A DNA stretch of 64,000 bases. It comes from Flavobacterium sp. CG_23.5 (lineage in GTDB: Bacteria > Bacteroidota > Bacteroidia > Flavobacteriales > Flavobacteriaceae). The position numbers and the translations under genes are program-made. This document shows, piece by piece, positions 37,401 to 45,855 of the stretch. The stretch is taken from the NCBI RefSeq assembly GCF_017875765.1, contig NZ_JAGGNA010000001.1, forward strand, positions 581,001-645,000. Reading direction: 5' to 3'. Numbering within the stretch: position 1 is the first letter of the stretch; each line of letters starts with the position of its first letter. Below the pieces are notes generated by a model. It was given only the letters and a program-made list of their open reading frames with translations. It was not told the origin of the DNA and did no database searches.

Positions 37401-40400
37401 GGCGGATGCCACAGGAGAATGTTCTGCCACTGCAATTGCTCCGACCACTACTGATGCATGCGCCGGAATGATTACGGGAACTACCACTGATGCTTTGACT
37501 AGAAGTACTCAAGGAACTTCGGTTATTACTTGGACTTTCAATGATGGAAATGGAAACACTACTACAGCTACGCAAAACGTAGTTGTAAAAGACAATACTG
37601 CTCCGGTAACACCAATCTTGGCTGATGCCACAGGAGAATGTTCTGCTACTACGGTGACTCCAACAACTACTGATGCTTGCGCCGGAACGATTACGGGAAC
37701 TACCACTGATGCTTTGACTAGAAGTACTCAAGGAACTTCGGTTATTACTTGGACTTTCAATGACGGTAACGGAAACATAACTACCGCTACTCAAAACATA
37801 GTTGTAAAAGATACTACTAAACCAGTAACACCAACCTTGGCGGATGCCACAGGAGAATGTTCTGCCACTGCAATTGCTCCGACCACTACTGATGCATGCG
37901 CCGGAATGATTACGGGAACTACCACTGATGCTTTGACTAGAAGTACTCAAGGAACTTCGGTTATTACTTGGACTTTCAATGATGGAAATGGAAACACTAC
38001 TACAGCTACTCAAAACCTAGTGGTAAAAGACAATACTGCTCCGGTAACACCTATCTTGGCTGATGCAACTGGGGAATGTTCGGCTACTGCAACAGTTCCA
38101 ACAACTACAGACAACTGTTCAGGAATACTTACTGGAACTACTTCTGATGCTTTGACAAGAAGTACTCAAGGAACTTCGGTTATTACTTGGACTTTTGATG
38201 ATGGAAATGGAAACACTACTACAGCTACACAAAACGTAGTTGTAAAAGATACTACTAAACCACTAACGCCTACTTTGGCGGATGCTACAGGCGAATGTTC
38301 TGCTACTGCAACAACTCCAACAACGACTGATGCTTGCGCCGGAACAATCACTGGAACTACCACTGATTCTTTGACTAGAAGCACCCAAGGAACTTCGGTT
38401 ATTACTTGGACTTTCAACGACGGAAACGGAAACTCAACAACCGCTACTCAAAACATAGTTGTAAAAGACAATACTAAACCGGCAACACCAATCTTGGCGG
38501 ATGCAATAGGAGAATGTTCTGCAACTGCGGTGGCTCCAACTACTTCGGACAACTGTTCTGGAACAATCACTGGAACTACTTCTGATGCCTTGACTAGAAG
38601 TACTCAAGGAACTTCGGTTATTACTTGGACTTTCAACGACGGAAACGGAAATTCAACAACCGCTACGCAAAACATAGTGGTAAAAGATACTACCAAACCA
38701 GTAACACCAACTTTGGCGGATGTAACAGGTGAGTGTTCTGCAACTGCAACTGCTCCAACCACCACTGATGCTTGCGCAGGAACAATCACTGGAACTACTT
38801 CTGATGCTTTGACCAGAAACACACAAGGAACTTCGGTTATCACTTGGAATTTCAGCGACGGAAACGGAAACTCAACAACGGCTACGCAAAATATAATCGT
38901 AAAAGACACTGCTGCTCCGGTCACTCCAACTTTGGCTGATGCAACCGGCGAATGTTCCGCTACCACCGTGGCTCCAACCACTACTGATGTTTGCGCAGGA
39001 ACAATTACGGGAACTACCACTGATGCTTTAACTAGAAGTACCCAAGGAACTTCTATTATCACTTGGAATTTCAGCGACGGAAACGGCAACACGACTACCG
39101 CTACTCAAAACATAGTTGTAAAAGATACTACTAAACCACTAACGCCTACTTTGGCGGATGCTACAGGCGAATGTTCTGCCACTGCAATTGCTCCAACCAC
39201 TACTGATGCATGCGCAGGAACGATTACGGGAACTACCACTGATGCTTTGACAAGAAGCACTCAAGGAACTTCGGTTATTACTTGGACTTTTGATGATGGA
39301 AACGGAAATTCAACAACCGCTACGCAAAACATAGTGGTAAAAGATACTACTACACCAGTAACGCCAACATTGGCGGATGCAACCGGAGAATGTTCGGCTA
39401 CTGCGGTGGCTCCAACAACTACTGATGCTTGCGCCGGAACAATCATTGGAACTACTTCTGATGCTTTGACCAGAAACACACAAGGAACTTCGGTTATCAC
39501 TTGGAATTTCAGCGACGGAAACGGAAACTCAACAACGGCTACGCAAAATATAATCGTAAAAGACACTGCTGCTCCGGTCACTCCAACTTTGGCTGATGCA
39601 ACCGGCGAATGTTCCGCTACCTCCGTGGCTCCAACCACTACTGATGTTTGCGCAGGAACAATTACGGGAACTACCACTGATGCTTTAACTAGAAGTACCC
39701 AAGGAACTTCTATTATCACTTGGAATTTCAGCGACGGAAACGGCAACACGACTACCGCTACTCAAAACATAGTTGTAAAAGATACTACTAAACCACTAAC
39801 GCCTACTTTGGCGGATGCTACAGGCGAATGTTCTGCCACTGCAATTGCTCCAACCACTACTGATGCATGCGCAGGAACGATTACGGGAACTACCACTGAT
39901 GCTTTGACAAGAAGCACTCAAGGAACTTCGGTTATTACTTGGACTTTTGATGATGGAAACGGAAATTCAACAACCGCTACGCAAAACATAGTGGTAAAAG
40001 ATACTACTACACCAGTAACGCCAACCTTGGCGGATGCAACCGGAGAATGTTCGGCTACTGCGGTGGCTCCAACAACTACTGATGCTTGCGCCGGAACAAT
40101 CATTGGAACTACCACTGATGCGTTGACTAGAAGTACTCAAGGTACTTCTGTAATCACTTGGACTTTTAACGATGGCAACGGAAATTCAACAACCGCTACG
40201 CAAAATATAGTTGTAAAAGACAATACTAAACCTGTAACGCCAACTTTGGCGGATGCCACAGGAGAATGTTCGGCTACTGCCGTGGCTCCAACTACTACTG
40301 ATGCTTGCGCAGGAACTATTACTGGAACTACTTCTGATGCTTTGACAAGAAGTACGCAAGGAACTTCGGTTATTAGTTGGACTTTTAACGATGGTAATGG

Positions 40401-42390
40401 AAATTCAACAACCGCTACGCAAAACATTGTTGTAAACGACACTACTAAACCACTAACACCAACCTTGGCGGATGCTACAGGCGAATGTTCGGCTACTGCT
40501 GTGGCTCCAACAGCGACTGATGCTTGCGCGGGAACCATTACTGGAACTACCACCGATGCTTTGACAAGAAGCACTCAAGGAACTTCGGTTATTAGTTGGA
40601 CTTTTGATGATGGTAATGGAAATGCGACAACAGCTACTCAAAACATAGTGGTTAAAGACAATACTAAACCCCTAACACCAACCTTGGCGGATGCAACTGG
40701 AGAATGTTCCGCAACCGCTGTGGCTCCAACAACTACTGATGCTTGCGCCGGAACAATCACTGGAACTACTACTGATGCTTTGACAAGAAGTACCCAAGGA
40801 ACTTCAGTTATTACCTGGACTTTTAACGATGGTAATGGAAATAGCACCACAGCTACTCAAAACATAGTTGTAAAAGATGTTACTAAACCACTAACGCCAA
40901 CTTTGGCGGATGCCACAGGAGAATGTTCGGCTACTGCAACAGCTCCAACCACTACTGATGCTTGTGCCGGAACAATCACCGGAACAACCACTGATGCTTT
41001 GACAAGAAATACTCAAGGAACTTCGGTTATTACTTGGACTTTTGATGATGGTAACGGAAATTCAACAACCGCTACGCAAAATATAGTTGTAAAAGACAAT
41101 ACTAAACCTGTAACGCCAACTTTGGCGGATGCCACAGGAGAATGTTCGGCTACTGCCGTGGCTCCAACTACTACTGATGCTTGCGCAGGAACTATTACTG
41201 GAACTACTTCTGATGCTTTGACAAGAAGTACGCAAGGAACTTCGGTTATTAGTTGGACTTTTAACGATGGTAATGGAAATTCAACAACCGCTACGCAAAA
41301 CATTGTTGTAAACGACACTACTAAACCTATTATTAACTCTTTACCCGCAGCTACTACTATAAACTGTCCTTCAGTTCCTAATTTTACTACTGCTACTGCT
41401 ACTGATAATTGCAATTTTATTTTGACTTTCGAAGATAAAACTACAAATGGTCAATGTGCTGGTTCTTATTCGGTAACTAGAACTTGGACAGTTACTGATA
41501 ATTCGGGCAACTTCTCAATTGCTTCGCAAACCATTAATGTTCAAGATGTAACTGGTCCTACAACTACAACTCCATTTAGTTCAACTATAAATGTGAATTG
41601 TGATGCGATTCCAGCAAAACCTGAACTCGCATTCGTTGACAATTGTTCATCTGTTGTTTTACCAGCTTTATTTACAGAAAACATTATAAATAGAACTCAA
41701 GATTCCTATTCAATTATGAGAAAGTGGACCGTATCAGATTCTTGTGGAAACGCATCAACATTTACCCAAATTGTAAATGTTTCCATTTCAAACAGCTTGG
41801 TAACAATTCCTACATCTGCTTGTAATAACGCGGAAATCTCAACAATCGATCTATCTAGTCTTTTACCTGCAGGTACTCCAGCAAATGGAAATTGGACAGT
41901 GGTGAATAATTCAGTACCCTTACAAGGAAGTATACTTACTGTTTTAGGTCTTGCCGTAGGTGATTATGTTTTCGAATATAAAGTTGAAGATGTAAATTGC
42001 CCTAGAACCATTAAGTTAAATATGAACATAAATAATAGCTGTAGTGCTGTTGTGTTGCCTTGCGGTACTATATTAGTTCATAAATCCTTTTCACCAAATG
42101 GAGACGGATTAAATGAGAATTTCATTATCGATAATATTGAGTACAACAACTGCTATCCAGATAACACTGTTGAAATTTATAATCGTTGGGGAGTTTTGGT
42201 TTTTGAAACGACTGGGTATAATAATACAACCAAAGTTTTCAATGGAACTTCACAAGGTAGATCAACAATTAGTCAATCTACCGGTTTGCCAACTGGAACA
42301 TATTTTTACATTTTGAATTTCACATCTAAAGATGGTAATGGTAATATTCAGACTAATAAAAAAGATGGGTATTTATACCTTACTAGATAA
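28492..42390 (+). CDS. giant T9SS-exported repeat protein 1 (SprB-like adhesin)
   Basis: This 4,632-residue protein has a signal peptide (about 1-27, ending SFSQ) and a unique N-terminal region to about residue 290. Ig-like segments run to about 840, and a DUF11-type domain follows (about 843-955, SDLAITKTANNANPIIG). Then come 13 repeats of about 99 residues (NDTGAPIVGASGG ... YQICEKLNPSNC), several HYR-like domains, and 22 repeats of 73 residues (ADATGECSATAVAPTTTD ... TWTFNDGNGN). It ends in a type B T9SS sorting domain: FSPNGDGLNENFIIDN, VEIYNRWGVLVFET and a final KKDGYLYLTR. T9SS exports such proteins to the surface, where they act as adhesins or gliding filaments like SprB. A SprF-type gene follows at 62 bp. 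Confidence 0.9.
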   Translation: MIKFYPNKIYQILTFILIVFSLNSSFSQTKGLIIRDGAGNIPPLSNSSVLDPNNDGFASLTSAGFVGGDVGAAFSEIPYLAITPITPEVIGDLRRGPNGGFSDYVPDANNKAIYVYADGTNLMVRMRLGKIIPGAKGYSLLIDTDGLFGPADPTYSASNPGYEYELVYETGFSVKVYNVNTSPCNAAVTEYLFTTPANRQYAQTSIALTTNDGDPDYFLDFYAPLSAFTGAGAITTSTPLRFDATTVMAPKNALCGPVSDAYSPDINAQNPCTPAEIAAGTCNTNLCTAAPVLNTGLTTLSTSITGTWTKASYSTQSTATITIYRNGTLLGTTTATSGGAWSITGVILLAGDIITAKAQATNESQCFTSNIVNIGPPACPSGITSPCPTITCATRKGFEGTGVTGATINIYNVTSTGITLVKTRTVIGGNWYWDGGNGGSTLVCNTGASNAIPSGEYYIEQIVPGQCKSLCNTYICLAGNGNTASPVITSDPIYAASQSLTGTSTASITIRLYLNENLISTQTSTGAGTFSFPLSSYNLIVGDVLTLRATNGARCSSNPISITVSCVVYPPVISSNASNQIQSGLPISGTSGYPGATVTVYDSTGAVFGTAIVNASGNWQTVANAGIAGSVYYAQQTTSCGTSIASNTVTTFTATSSARCGTITNPILDNVTSVSGTLASAVPNTTVTLYIDGAAIGNVITSLTAWSIPVNTTASNRIYGGGILSIGVSEPGLLEVICPARVTVVCANPPAPVLAATTQNIIVGNTATFTITNSISGVLYYIKNAANASISPSVFGNNGTITIQTTAFNTVGTYNLNVFAWNLNAVSCTSQTAAIVNVAGYSDLAITKTANNANPIIGTNVTFTITATNNGPYASTGVTVNDALPTGYTLVSATPSVGTWTAPNWSVGNLAINASATLTIVATVLSTGNYANTAIISGPLFDPTPGNNTATSTPTPINAVIQALNDTGANIVGASGGQSLANVLTNDTLNGATATLSTVNLTQVSTTNAGVTLNAVTGSVNVSANTPSGSYLVTYQICEKINTANCSSATVSVTVTNAIIIANNDTAAPINGYNGGTAFTNVLTNDTLNGATATLVTVNLTQVSTTNASVTLNPATGAVNVAAGTPSGTYTVTYQICEKLNPTNCSTATVSVAVTAAPILAVNDTGSAVTGFTGGTSFTNVLGNDILNGAAVIPSKVTLSFVSSTNPGVSLSGTNVIIASGTPAGNYTLTYKICEILNPSNCSTATVAVPVGTPVIDAVNDTASPINGYVGGTAFTNVLSNDTLGGVAVNAVQVNTTFVSSTNAGITLSGTNVLVAAGTPAGNYTLTYRICEKLNPTNCDEAVVTVTVSPSVINAVNDAGANVVGASGGQTIANVLVNDTFNGGATTLTNISLTQVATTNAGITLNTATGAVNVAAGTPSGSYTVTYQICEKLNPTNCSTATVSVTVTNAAIMANNDTGASIVGASGGQTLANVLTNDTLNGSTATLATINLTQVSTSNAGVTLNVADGSVNVAPGTPSGTYFLVYQICEKLNPSNCKTATVSVTVTNAAIVATDDTGAPIVGASGGQTVGNALTNDTLNGATATLATVNLTQVSTSNAGVTLNVADGSVNVAPGTSSGTYVLIYQICEKLNPSNCKTATVSVTVTNAAIMANNDTGASIVGASGGQTLANVLTNDTLNGATATLATVNLTQVSTTNVGVTLNTSNGSVNVAPGTPSGTYFLMYQICEKLNPSNCKTATVTVTVTNAAIVATDDSGAPIVGASGGQTVGNVLTNDTLNGATATLATVNLTQVSTTNAGVTLNLADGSVNVAVGTPSGTYLLVYQICEKLNPSNCKTATVSVTVTNAAIVATDDTGAPIVGASGGQTVGNVLTNDTLNGSTATLATVNLTQVSTTNAGVTLNLADGSVNVAPGTPSGTYVLIYQICEKLNPSNCKTATVSVTVTNAAIMANNDTGASIVGASGGQTLANVLTNDTLNGATATLATVNLTQVSTTNVGVTLNTSNGSVNVAVGTSSGTYLLVYQICEKLNPSNCKTATVTVTVTNALIIANNDTINGGNGATGNTNAGNVLLNNGNGDDTLNGFSASISQVNLTITTPATPIGSNPIPVINSSTGQISVPAGTPAGTYTIIYQICEKLNPTNCSSATVTIVVNNSTISAYNDTYTNVNCTPTGYIGNALTNDILNGSSVAINDVNFSITSASHPNITIDSSGNISIIQGIPAGNYSINYQICEKLNATNCDNTTIFITITDSNSPTFNPLPADSTIYCPAIPVFANAIATDLCSSLTLTYDDITTTGICDGNYSLTRTWTATDASGNVTTATQTINVVDNTSPTWTTTATALDVTLECNDFSGLSNAQNMNPIATDICSTVTYTKTLGAFVSGTCGAAGTYTNTWIARDDCDNASSVFSQVIRIIDATAPIWSTTNGALDKNIKCSDAVALTAAQSLAPTATDNCAGTITYIKTSGAFVSGSCGAAGLYTNTWTATDACTNASTVFTQVITVSDTTAPTWSTTANALDATVECSDAATLTAAQSLAPTATDNCAGTITYTKTSGVFVPGTCGAAGSYTNTWISTDACTNASTVFSQVIAITDTTAPIIASLPADSTINCPNTPVFTPATATDNCGSVITLVYNDVVTSGSNSSIFSVTRTWTAIDNCNNSSTSSQTINVVDNTAPISPILADATGECSATATAPTTTDACAGTLSGTTTDALTRTTQGTSVITWTFNDGNGNSTTATQNIVVKDNTKPVTPTLADATGECSATAVAPTTTDNCSGTITGTTTDSLTRSTQGTSVITWTFNDGNGNSTTATQNILVKDNTKPVTPTLTDATGECSATATVPTTTDNCSGTITGTTSDALIRSTQGTSVITWTFDDGNGNTTTATQNVVVKDNTAPVTPILADATGECSATTVTPTTTDACAGTITGTTTDALTRSTQGTSVITWTFNDGNGNITTATQNIVVKDTTKPVTPTLADATGECSATAIAPTTTDACAGMITGTTTDALTRSTQGTSVITWTFNDGNGNTTTATQNVVVKDNTAPVTPILADATGECSATTVTPTTTDACAGTITGTTTDALTRSTQGTSVITWTFNDGNGNITTATQNIVVKDTTKPVTPTLADATGECSATAIAPTTTDACAGMITGTTTDALTRSTQGTSVITWTFNDGNGNTTTATQNLVVKDNTAPVTPILADATGECSATATVPTTTDNCSGILTGTTSDALTRSTQGTSVITWTFDDGNGNTTTATQNVVVKDTTKPLTPTLADATGECSATATTPTTTDACAGTITGTTTDSLTRSTQGTSVITWTFNDGNGNSTTATQNIVVKDNTKPATPILADAIGECSATAVAPTTSDNCSGTITGTTSDALTRSTQGTSVITWTFNDGNGNSTTATQNIVVKDTTKPVTPTLADVTGECSATATAPTTTDACAGTITGTTSDALTRNTQGTSVITWNFSDGNGNSTTATQNIIVKDTAAPVTPTLADATGECSATTVAPTTTDVCAGTITGTTTDALTRSTQGTSIITWNFSDGNGNTTTATQNIVVKDTTKPLTPTLADATGECSATAIAPTTTDACAGTITGTTTDALTRSTQGTSVITWTFDDGNGNSTTATQNIVVKDTTTPVTPTLADATGECSATAVAPTTTDACAGTIIGTTSDALTRNTQGTSVITWNFSDGNGNSTTATQNIIVKDTAAPVTPTLADATGECSATSVAPTTTDVCAGTITGTTTDALTRSTQGTSIITWNFSDGNGNTTTATQNIVVKDTTKPLTPTLADATGECSATAIAPTTTDACAGTITGTTTDALTRSTQGTSVITWTFDDGNGNSTTATQNIVVKDTTTPVTPTLADATGECSATAVAPTTTDACAGTIIGTTTDALTRSTQGTSVITWTFNDGNGNSTTATQNIVVKDNTKPVTPTLADATGECSATAVAPTTTDACAGTITGTTSDALTRSTQGTSVISWTFNDGNGNSTTATQNIVVNDTTKPLTPTLADATGECSATAVAPTATDACAGTITGTTTDALTRSTQGTSVISWTFDDGNGNATTATQNIVVKDNTKPLTPTLADATGECSATAVAPTTTDACAGTITGTTTDALTRSTQGTSVITWTFNDGNGNSTTATQNIVVKDVTKPLTPTLADATGECSATATAPTTTDACAGTITGTTTDALTRNTQGTSVITWTFDDGNGNSTTATQNIVVKDNTKPVTPTLADATGECSATAVAPTTTDACAGTITGTTSDALTRSTQGTSVISWTFNDGNGNSTTATQNIVVNDTTKPIINSLPAATTINCPSVPNFTTATATDNCNFILTFEDKTTNGQCAGSYSVTRTWTVTDNSGNFSIASQTINVQDVTGPTTTTPFSSTINVNCDAIPAKPELAFVDNCSSVVLPALFTENIINRTQDSYSIMRKWTVSDSCGNASTFTQIVNVSISNSLVTIPTSACNNAEISTIDLSSLLPAGTPANGNWTVVNNSVPLQGSILTVLGLAVGDYVFEYKVEDVNCPRTIKLNMNINNSCSAVVLPCGTILVHKSFSPNGDGLNENFIIDNIEYNNCYPDNTVEIYNRWGVLVFETTGYNNTTKVFNGTSQGRSTISQSTGLPTGTYFYILNFTSKDGNGNIQTNKKDGYLYLTR
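31366..35235 (+). repeat. 13 tandem ~297-bp coding repeats in giant gene 1
   Basis: Each unit encodes about 99 residues with NDT near the start, VLTNDTLNG in the middle and YQICEKLNP(S/T)NC near the end. Units 6-11 are nearly identical in DNA. Stretches of about 200 bp around 33417 and 34308 look the same and are 891 bp (three units) apart. The first five and last two units are more diverged. Confidence 0.85.
36516..41331 (+). repeat. 22 tandem 219-bp coding repeats in giant gene 1
   Basis: Each unit encodes 73 residues beginning ADATGECSATA and ending QNIVVKDNTKPVTPTL. A two-unit block (438 bp, from about 37130) is repeated with no difference I can see at about 37568, and a three-unit block (657 bp, from about 38800) is repeated at about 39457 with very few changes. 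The copy number is therefore likely to vary and to be hard to assemble. Confidence 0.88.
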
Positions 42391-42452
42391 ATTTAACTTA
42401 AATCTAATTCTTGAAGGCTGTTATTAACCCTCAGGCTTAAAAAGGAAACCTA

Positions 42453-43361
42453 ATGAAGACAAAAATACTAATATTCGTTTTGATGTTTACTGGAGTTGTA
42501 AGTTATGGCCAACAAGATGCACAATTTACACAATACATGTACAACACCATTAATGTTAATCCTGCTTACGCAGGATCGAGAGGAGCTATGAGCATATTTG
42601 CTTTGCATCGCACGCAATGGGTAGGACTCGATGGGGCACCGGTAACTAATGCAGTTTCAATAAATACTCCTCTAAACGAAAATAATTTGGGATTAGGAGT
42701 ATCTGTAATTAATGATAAAATTGGACCTACTCATGAGAATACACTCTCCGCTGATTTATCCTACACTATTCCTACTTCAGAGACTTTTAAACTTTCGTTT
42801 GGTATTAAAGCAACTGCTAATCTGTTCGATTTGGATGTATCCAAATTAAATCCAGTTGATGATGATCCTAGTTTACATGACTACAGTAACAAATTTACGC
42901 CAAATATTGGTGCAGGTGTTTATTTACATTCTGACAAAGCTTATGTCGGTTTTTCAGTCCCTAATTTTATTGAATCTAAAAGATATGATGATAATGAAGT
43001 GGCTATTTTCAGAGAAAAAATCAATTATTATTTAATAGCCGGTTACGTGTTTGACTTAACTAGTGAAGTTAAATTCAAACCTGCAATGCTAACCAAAATG
43101 GTTTTGGGAGCACCTCTTCAAGTAGATGTATCAGCAAATTTTATGTTTAGCGAAAAATTCGTAGTAGGACTAGCCTATAGATGGAGTGCAGCTTTAAGCG
43201 CCATGGTTGGTTTTCAAGTTTCTGATGGCATGTACATTGGCTACGGTTACGATCGTGAAACCACTATTTTAAACAATTATAATTCAGGTTCGCATGAAAT
43301 ATTCTTACGCTATGAATTATTCAAAAATCAGAATAAAATTATAACCCCAAGATTCTTCTAA
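42453..43361 (+). CDS. PorP/SprF-family T9SS membrane protein 1
   Basis: The 302-residue protein has a signal peptide (about 1-19, ending SYGQ) and the family start QQDAQFTQYMYN, followed by NPAYAGSRGAMS and HRTQWVGLDGAP. The rest is a predicted outer-membrane barrel with motifs such as LSADLSYTIP and a C-terminal TPRFF. SprF-type proteins are needed for surface display of their cognate giant adhesin and are usually encoded next to it, as here. It is highly similar to the copy at 56348. Confidence 0.93.
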   Translation: MKTKILIFVLMFTGVVSYGQQDAQFTQYMYNTINVNPAYAGSRGAMSIFALHRTQWVGLDGAPVTNAVSINTPLNENNLGLGVSVINDKIGPTHENTLSADLSYTIPTSETFKLSFGIKATANLFDLDVSKLNPVDDDPSLHDYSNKFTPNIGAGVYLHSDKAYVGFSVPNFIESKRYDDNEVAIFREKINYYLIAGYVFDLTSEVKFKPAMLTKMVLGAPLQVDVSANFMFSEKFVVGLAYRWSAALSAMVGFQVSDGMYIGYGYDRETTILNNYNSGSHEIFLRYELFKNQNKIITPRFF

Positions 43362-43372
43362 AAATAATTATT

Positions 43373-45316
43373 ATGAAAAATATTATACTCCTTTACATAA
43401 CATTAGTAAGTGTTTTTTCATGTAACATTTATTCTCAAAAAGCAAGAGTAACGGCAGCAGATAAAAAATATGACAACTATGCCTATATAGATGCTATAAA
43501 AACCTACGAAAGGGTGGCGGAAAAAGGATATAAATCCGTTGATATGTTTAAAAAATTGGGGAATGCTTATTACTTCAATGGTGAACTTGACAAAGCCGCT
43601 AAATGGTACGGTGAATTATTCGCCATGGTCGCTGAAACTGATTTGGAAGCGGAATATTACTATCGTTATGCACAATCTTTACGCTCTATAGGCCAAAACG
43701 ATAAGGCGGATGAAATGTTACAAAAATTTATTCAAAAATCGGGAAACGACAGTAGAGGTAAACTTTTTAAAAATAACCCCAATTATTTGGAAGCAATTAA
43801 AGCTAATTCAGGCCGATACCAAATAGAAGATGCAGGTGTCAATTCTAAATACTCTGACTATGGATCTGCGATCTATTCAAACAAAATCATTTTTGCGTCG
43901 GCTAGAGATACGGGTAGTTTGGGGCAAAGAAAACACAAATGGACGAATCAATATTTTACAAATTTATACACCGCAGATTTAGGTGAGAATATGACGCCAG
44001 CCATACCTAAGAAATTTGATGGAACCATTAACTCTAAATTTCATGAAGCTACACCTGTTTTTACTTCTGATGGAAAGACAATGTATTTTACCCGAAACAA
44101 TTACCTAGATGGCAAAAAAGGAAAAGATGGAAATCGCATCACCTTAATAAAAATATACAAAGCGAGTTTAATCAATGATAAATGGACTAATGTAACCGAC
44201 TTACCTTTTGACAGTAACAATTATAGTACGGCACATCCTGCTTTAAGTCCTGATGGGAAAACGTTATATTTTGCTTCAGATATGCCGGGAACATTAGGTC
44301 AGTCGGACTTATTCAAGGCGAAAATTAATGAAGATGGCAGTTTTGGTACTCCTGAAACCCTAGGAAGTACAATTAATACTGAAGGCCGAGAAACTTTTCC
44401 GTTTATAAATGATGAAAATGAACTTTATTTTGCCTCAGACGGACATCCTGGCTTGGGCGGATTGGATGTTTTTGTATCCAAAATAAACGCAGACGGAACT
44501 TTTAGTGAAGTTAAAAATGTAGGATCAGACATTAATTCTCCTAAAGACGATTTCGCCTATTTGATTGACACTAAATCAAGAAGAGGTTTTTTTAGTTCTA
44601 ATAAGGACGGAGGTCTGGGTTATGATGATATTTATAAATTCTTAGAAACTAAAAGACTGACTTGTGAGCAACTATTATATGGAGAAATTACAGATGTATC
44701 AACGAAAGAGTTTCTTGCAGATACAAAAATCAGTCTGTATGACGAACAATTTAATCTAAAGACTGCCGCAGTTTCAGATGAGAAAGGGAACTATACTTTT
44801 ACCGTTGAGTGTGGAAAAACTTATTATGTAAGAGCTGAAAAAACAGAATACACAACCAAAGAACAAAAAATCACAATTGCCGAAGAAAATGGGAAAACTT
44901 ATTTACCTATAGCTTTGGAAAAATCGAAATGTAAAGTGACTATTGGAGATGATTTAGGTAAATGTTTTGGAATAAAAATGATTTACTTCGATCTGGATAA
45001 ATCTAATATTCGACAAGAAGCAGCTTTGGATCTAGAAAAAATATTAGATGTTTTAAATCAAAATCCAACTATGAAATTGGATATTCGTTCTCATACCGAT
45101 AGTCGAGCCACATTCAAATACAATGAAGCACTATCCGATAGAAGAGCTAAATCAACTGTGGAGTGGTTAGTTAAAAATGGAGTTGATGCAACTCGATTGA
45201 CGGGAAAAGGATATGGTGAAAACCAGCTCGTAAATAAATGTGCCGATGGTGTAGAATGTACTGAAGAAGAGCATCAACTTAATAGAAGAAGTGAATTTAT
45301 AATTACTGCTTTGTAA
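43373..45316 (+). CDS. PorE-like TPR / beta-propeller / OmpA protein 1
   Basis: The 647-residue protein has a signal peptide, possibly of the lipoprotein type (VFSC). TPR-like helices follow (about 30-120; TYERVAEKGYKSVDMFKKLGNAYY). A PD40-type beta-propeller spans about 150-425 (SPDGKTLYFASDMPG, FASDGHPGLGGLDVFVS), then a carboxypeptidase-regulatory-like domain (about 430-520). The OmpA domain is C-terminal (about 532-647; IRSHTDSRATFKYNEALSDRRA) and binds peptidoglycan. This is the domain order of PorE, a T9SS component of Porphyromonas. It starts 11 bp after the SprF-like gene, so the three genes form one unit. Confidence 0.92.
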   Translation: MKNIILLYITLVSVFSCNIYSQKARVTAADKKYDNYAYIDAIKTYERVAEKGYKSVDMFKKLGNAYYFNGELDKAAKWYGELFAMVAETDLEAEYYYRYAQSLRSIGQNDKADEMLQKFIQKSGNDSRGKLFKNNPNYLEAIKANSGRYQIEDAGVNSKYSDYGSAIYSNKIIFASARDTGSLGQRKHKWTNQYFTNLYTADLGENMTPAIPKKFDGTINSKFHEATPVFTSDGKTMYFTRNNYLDGKKGKDGNRITLIKIYKASLINDKWTNVTDLPFDSNNYSTAHPALSPDGKTLYFASDMPGTLGQSDLFKAKINEDGSFGTPETLGSTINTEGRETFPFINDENELYFASDGHPGLGGLDVFVSKINADGTFSEVKNVGSDINSPKDDFAYLIDTKSRRGFFSSNKDGGLGYDDIYKFLETKRLTCEQLLYGEITDVSTKEFLADTKISLYDEQFNLKTAAVSDEKGNYTFTVECGKTYYVRAEKTEYTTKEQKITIAEENGKTYLPIALEKSKCKVTIGDDLGKCFGIKMIYFDLDKSNIRQEAALDLEKILDVLNQNPTMKLDIRSHTDSRATFKYNEALSDRRAKSTVEWLVKNGVDATRLTGKGYGENQLVNKCADGVECTEEEHQLNRRSEFIITAL

Positions 45317-45369
45317 ATAAAATATATAATTATTGCCAAAGTATTTGTAAATCAATTGTAAAATAAATA

Positions 45370-45396
45370 AACCTCGAAAGTACCATTTTCGAGGTT
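45370..45396. terminator. terminator-like hairpin after cassette 1
   Basis: AACCTCGAAA pairs perfectly with TTTCGAGGTT around a 7-nt loop, 54 bp after the OmpA-like gene. The T-run after the stem is short (CTTAAATTA), so termination may be partial. Confidence 0.65.
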
Positions 45397-45694
45397 CTTA
45401 AATTAGATGTTTTTTAATATTGTGAATGATATTCGGTACACGATTTAGGTTTAAATGACCTTTAATTTTGCTAAAAAATATTTTTTTTTAATGATTGGTG
45501 ACAAGAGATATCCTTTCCAGGCAGCAATATTAAAATTTTTATTTTTAAAAATTATTTCTATATCACATTATTTTTTAAGTTTTTTCTTAAAAATTAGTAT
45601 TAAAAGAAATAAAGACATTTGTACTTATTTATGTACGAAACAAAAGTGAAAATTTTGAAGTGAAAAATTAAAAATTTTATGATAAAAACATACA

Positions 45695-45737
45695 TTTCAA
45701 CGAGTATATAGGTTATTGACAGAAAAAAATAATCAAT
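45695..45737 (+). promoter_or_regulatory. 43-bp box shared by the two giant-gene upstream regions (copy 2)
   Basis: Shares TTTCAACGAGTAT, the central ATTGACAGA and the TCAAT end with the copy at 28210-28252. It lies about 1.5 kb before giant gene 2, upstream of the tandem array. If it is a promoter region, the array would be transcribed as part of the leader. Confidence 0.5.
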
Positions 45738-45855
45738 ATTGTTAATTATACTTAACTTTACTTATAGATATTAACAAACTGTTTGTAAATAGTTTGAGAC
45801 AAAAAAAATAGAATCTAACAGGAATAAAATAATTATAACGTAAATAAAAAATTAT

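Noticed and set aside
36240..41414. Series of long minus-strand open frames (up to 329 codons) opposite the 219-bp repeats
   Set aside because: They repeat with the 219-bp period and encode only low-complexity Val/Ser-rich strings; they are shadows of the plus-strand repeat codons.
45455..45649. A 64-codon ORF after cassette 1
   Set aside because: Rich in Lys, Phe and Ile with no promoter, domain or signal; consistent with a chance frame in AT-rich DNA.
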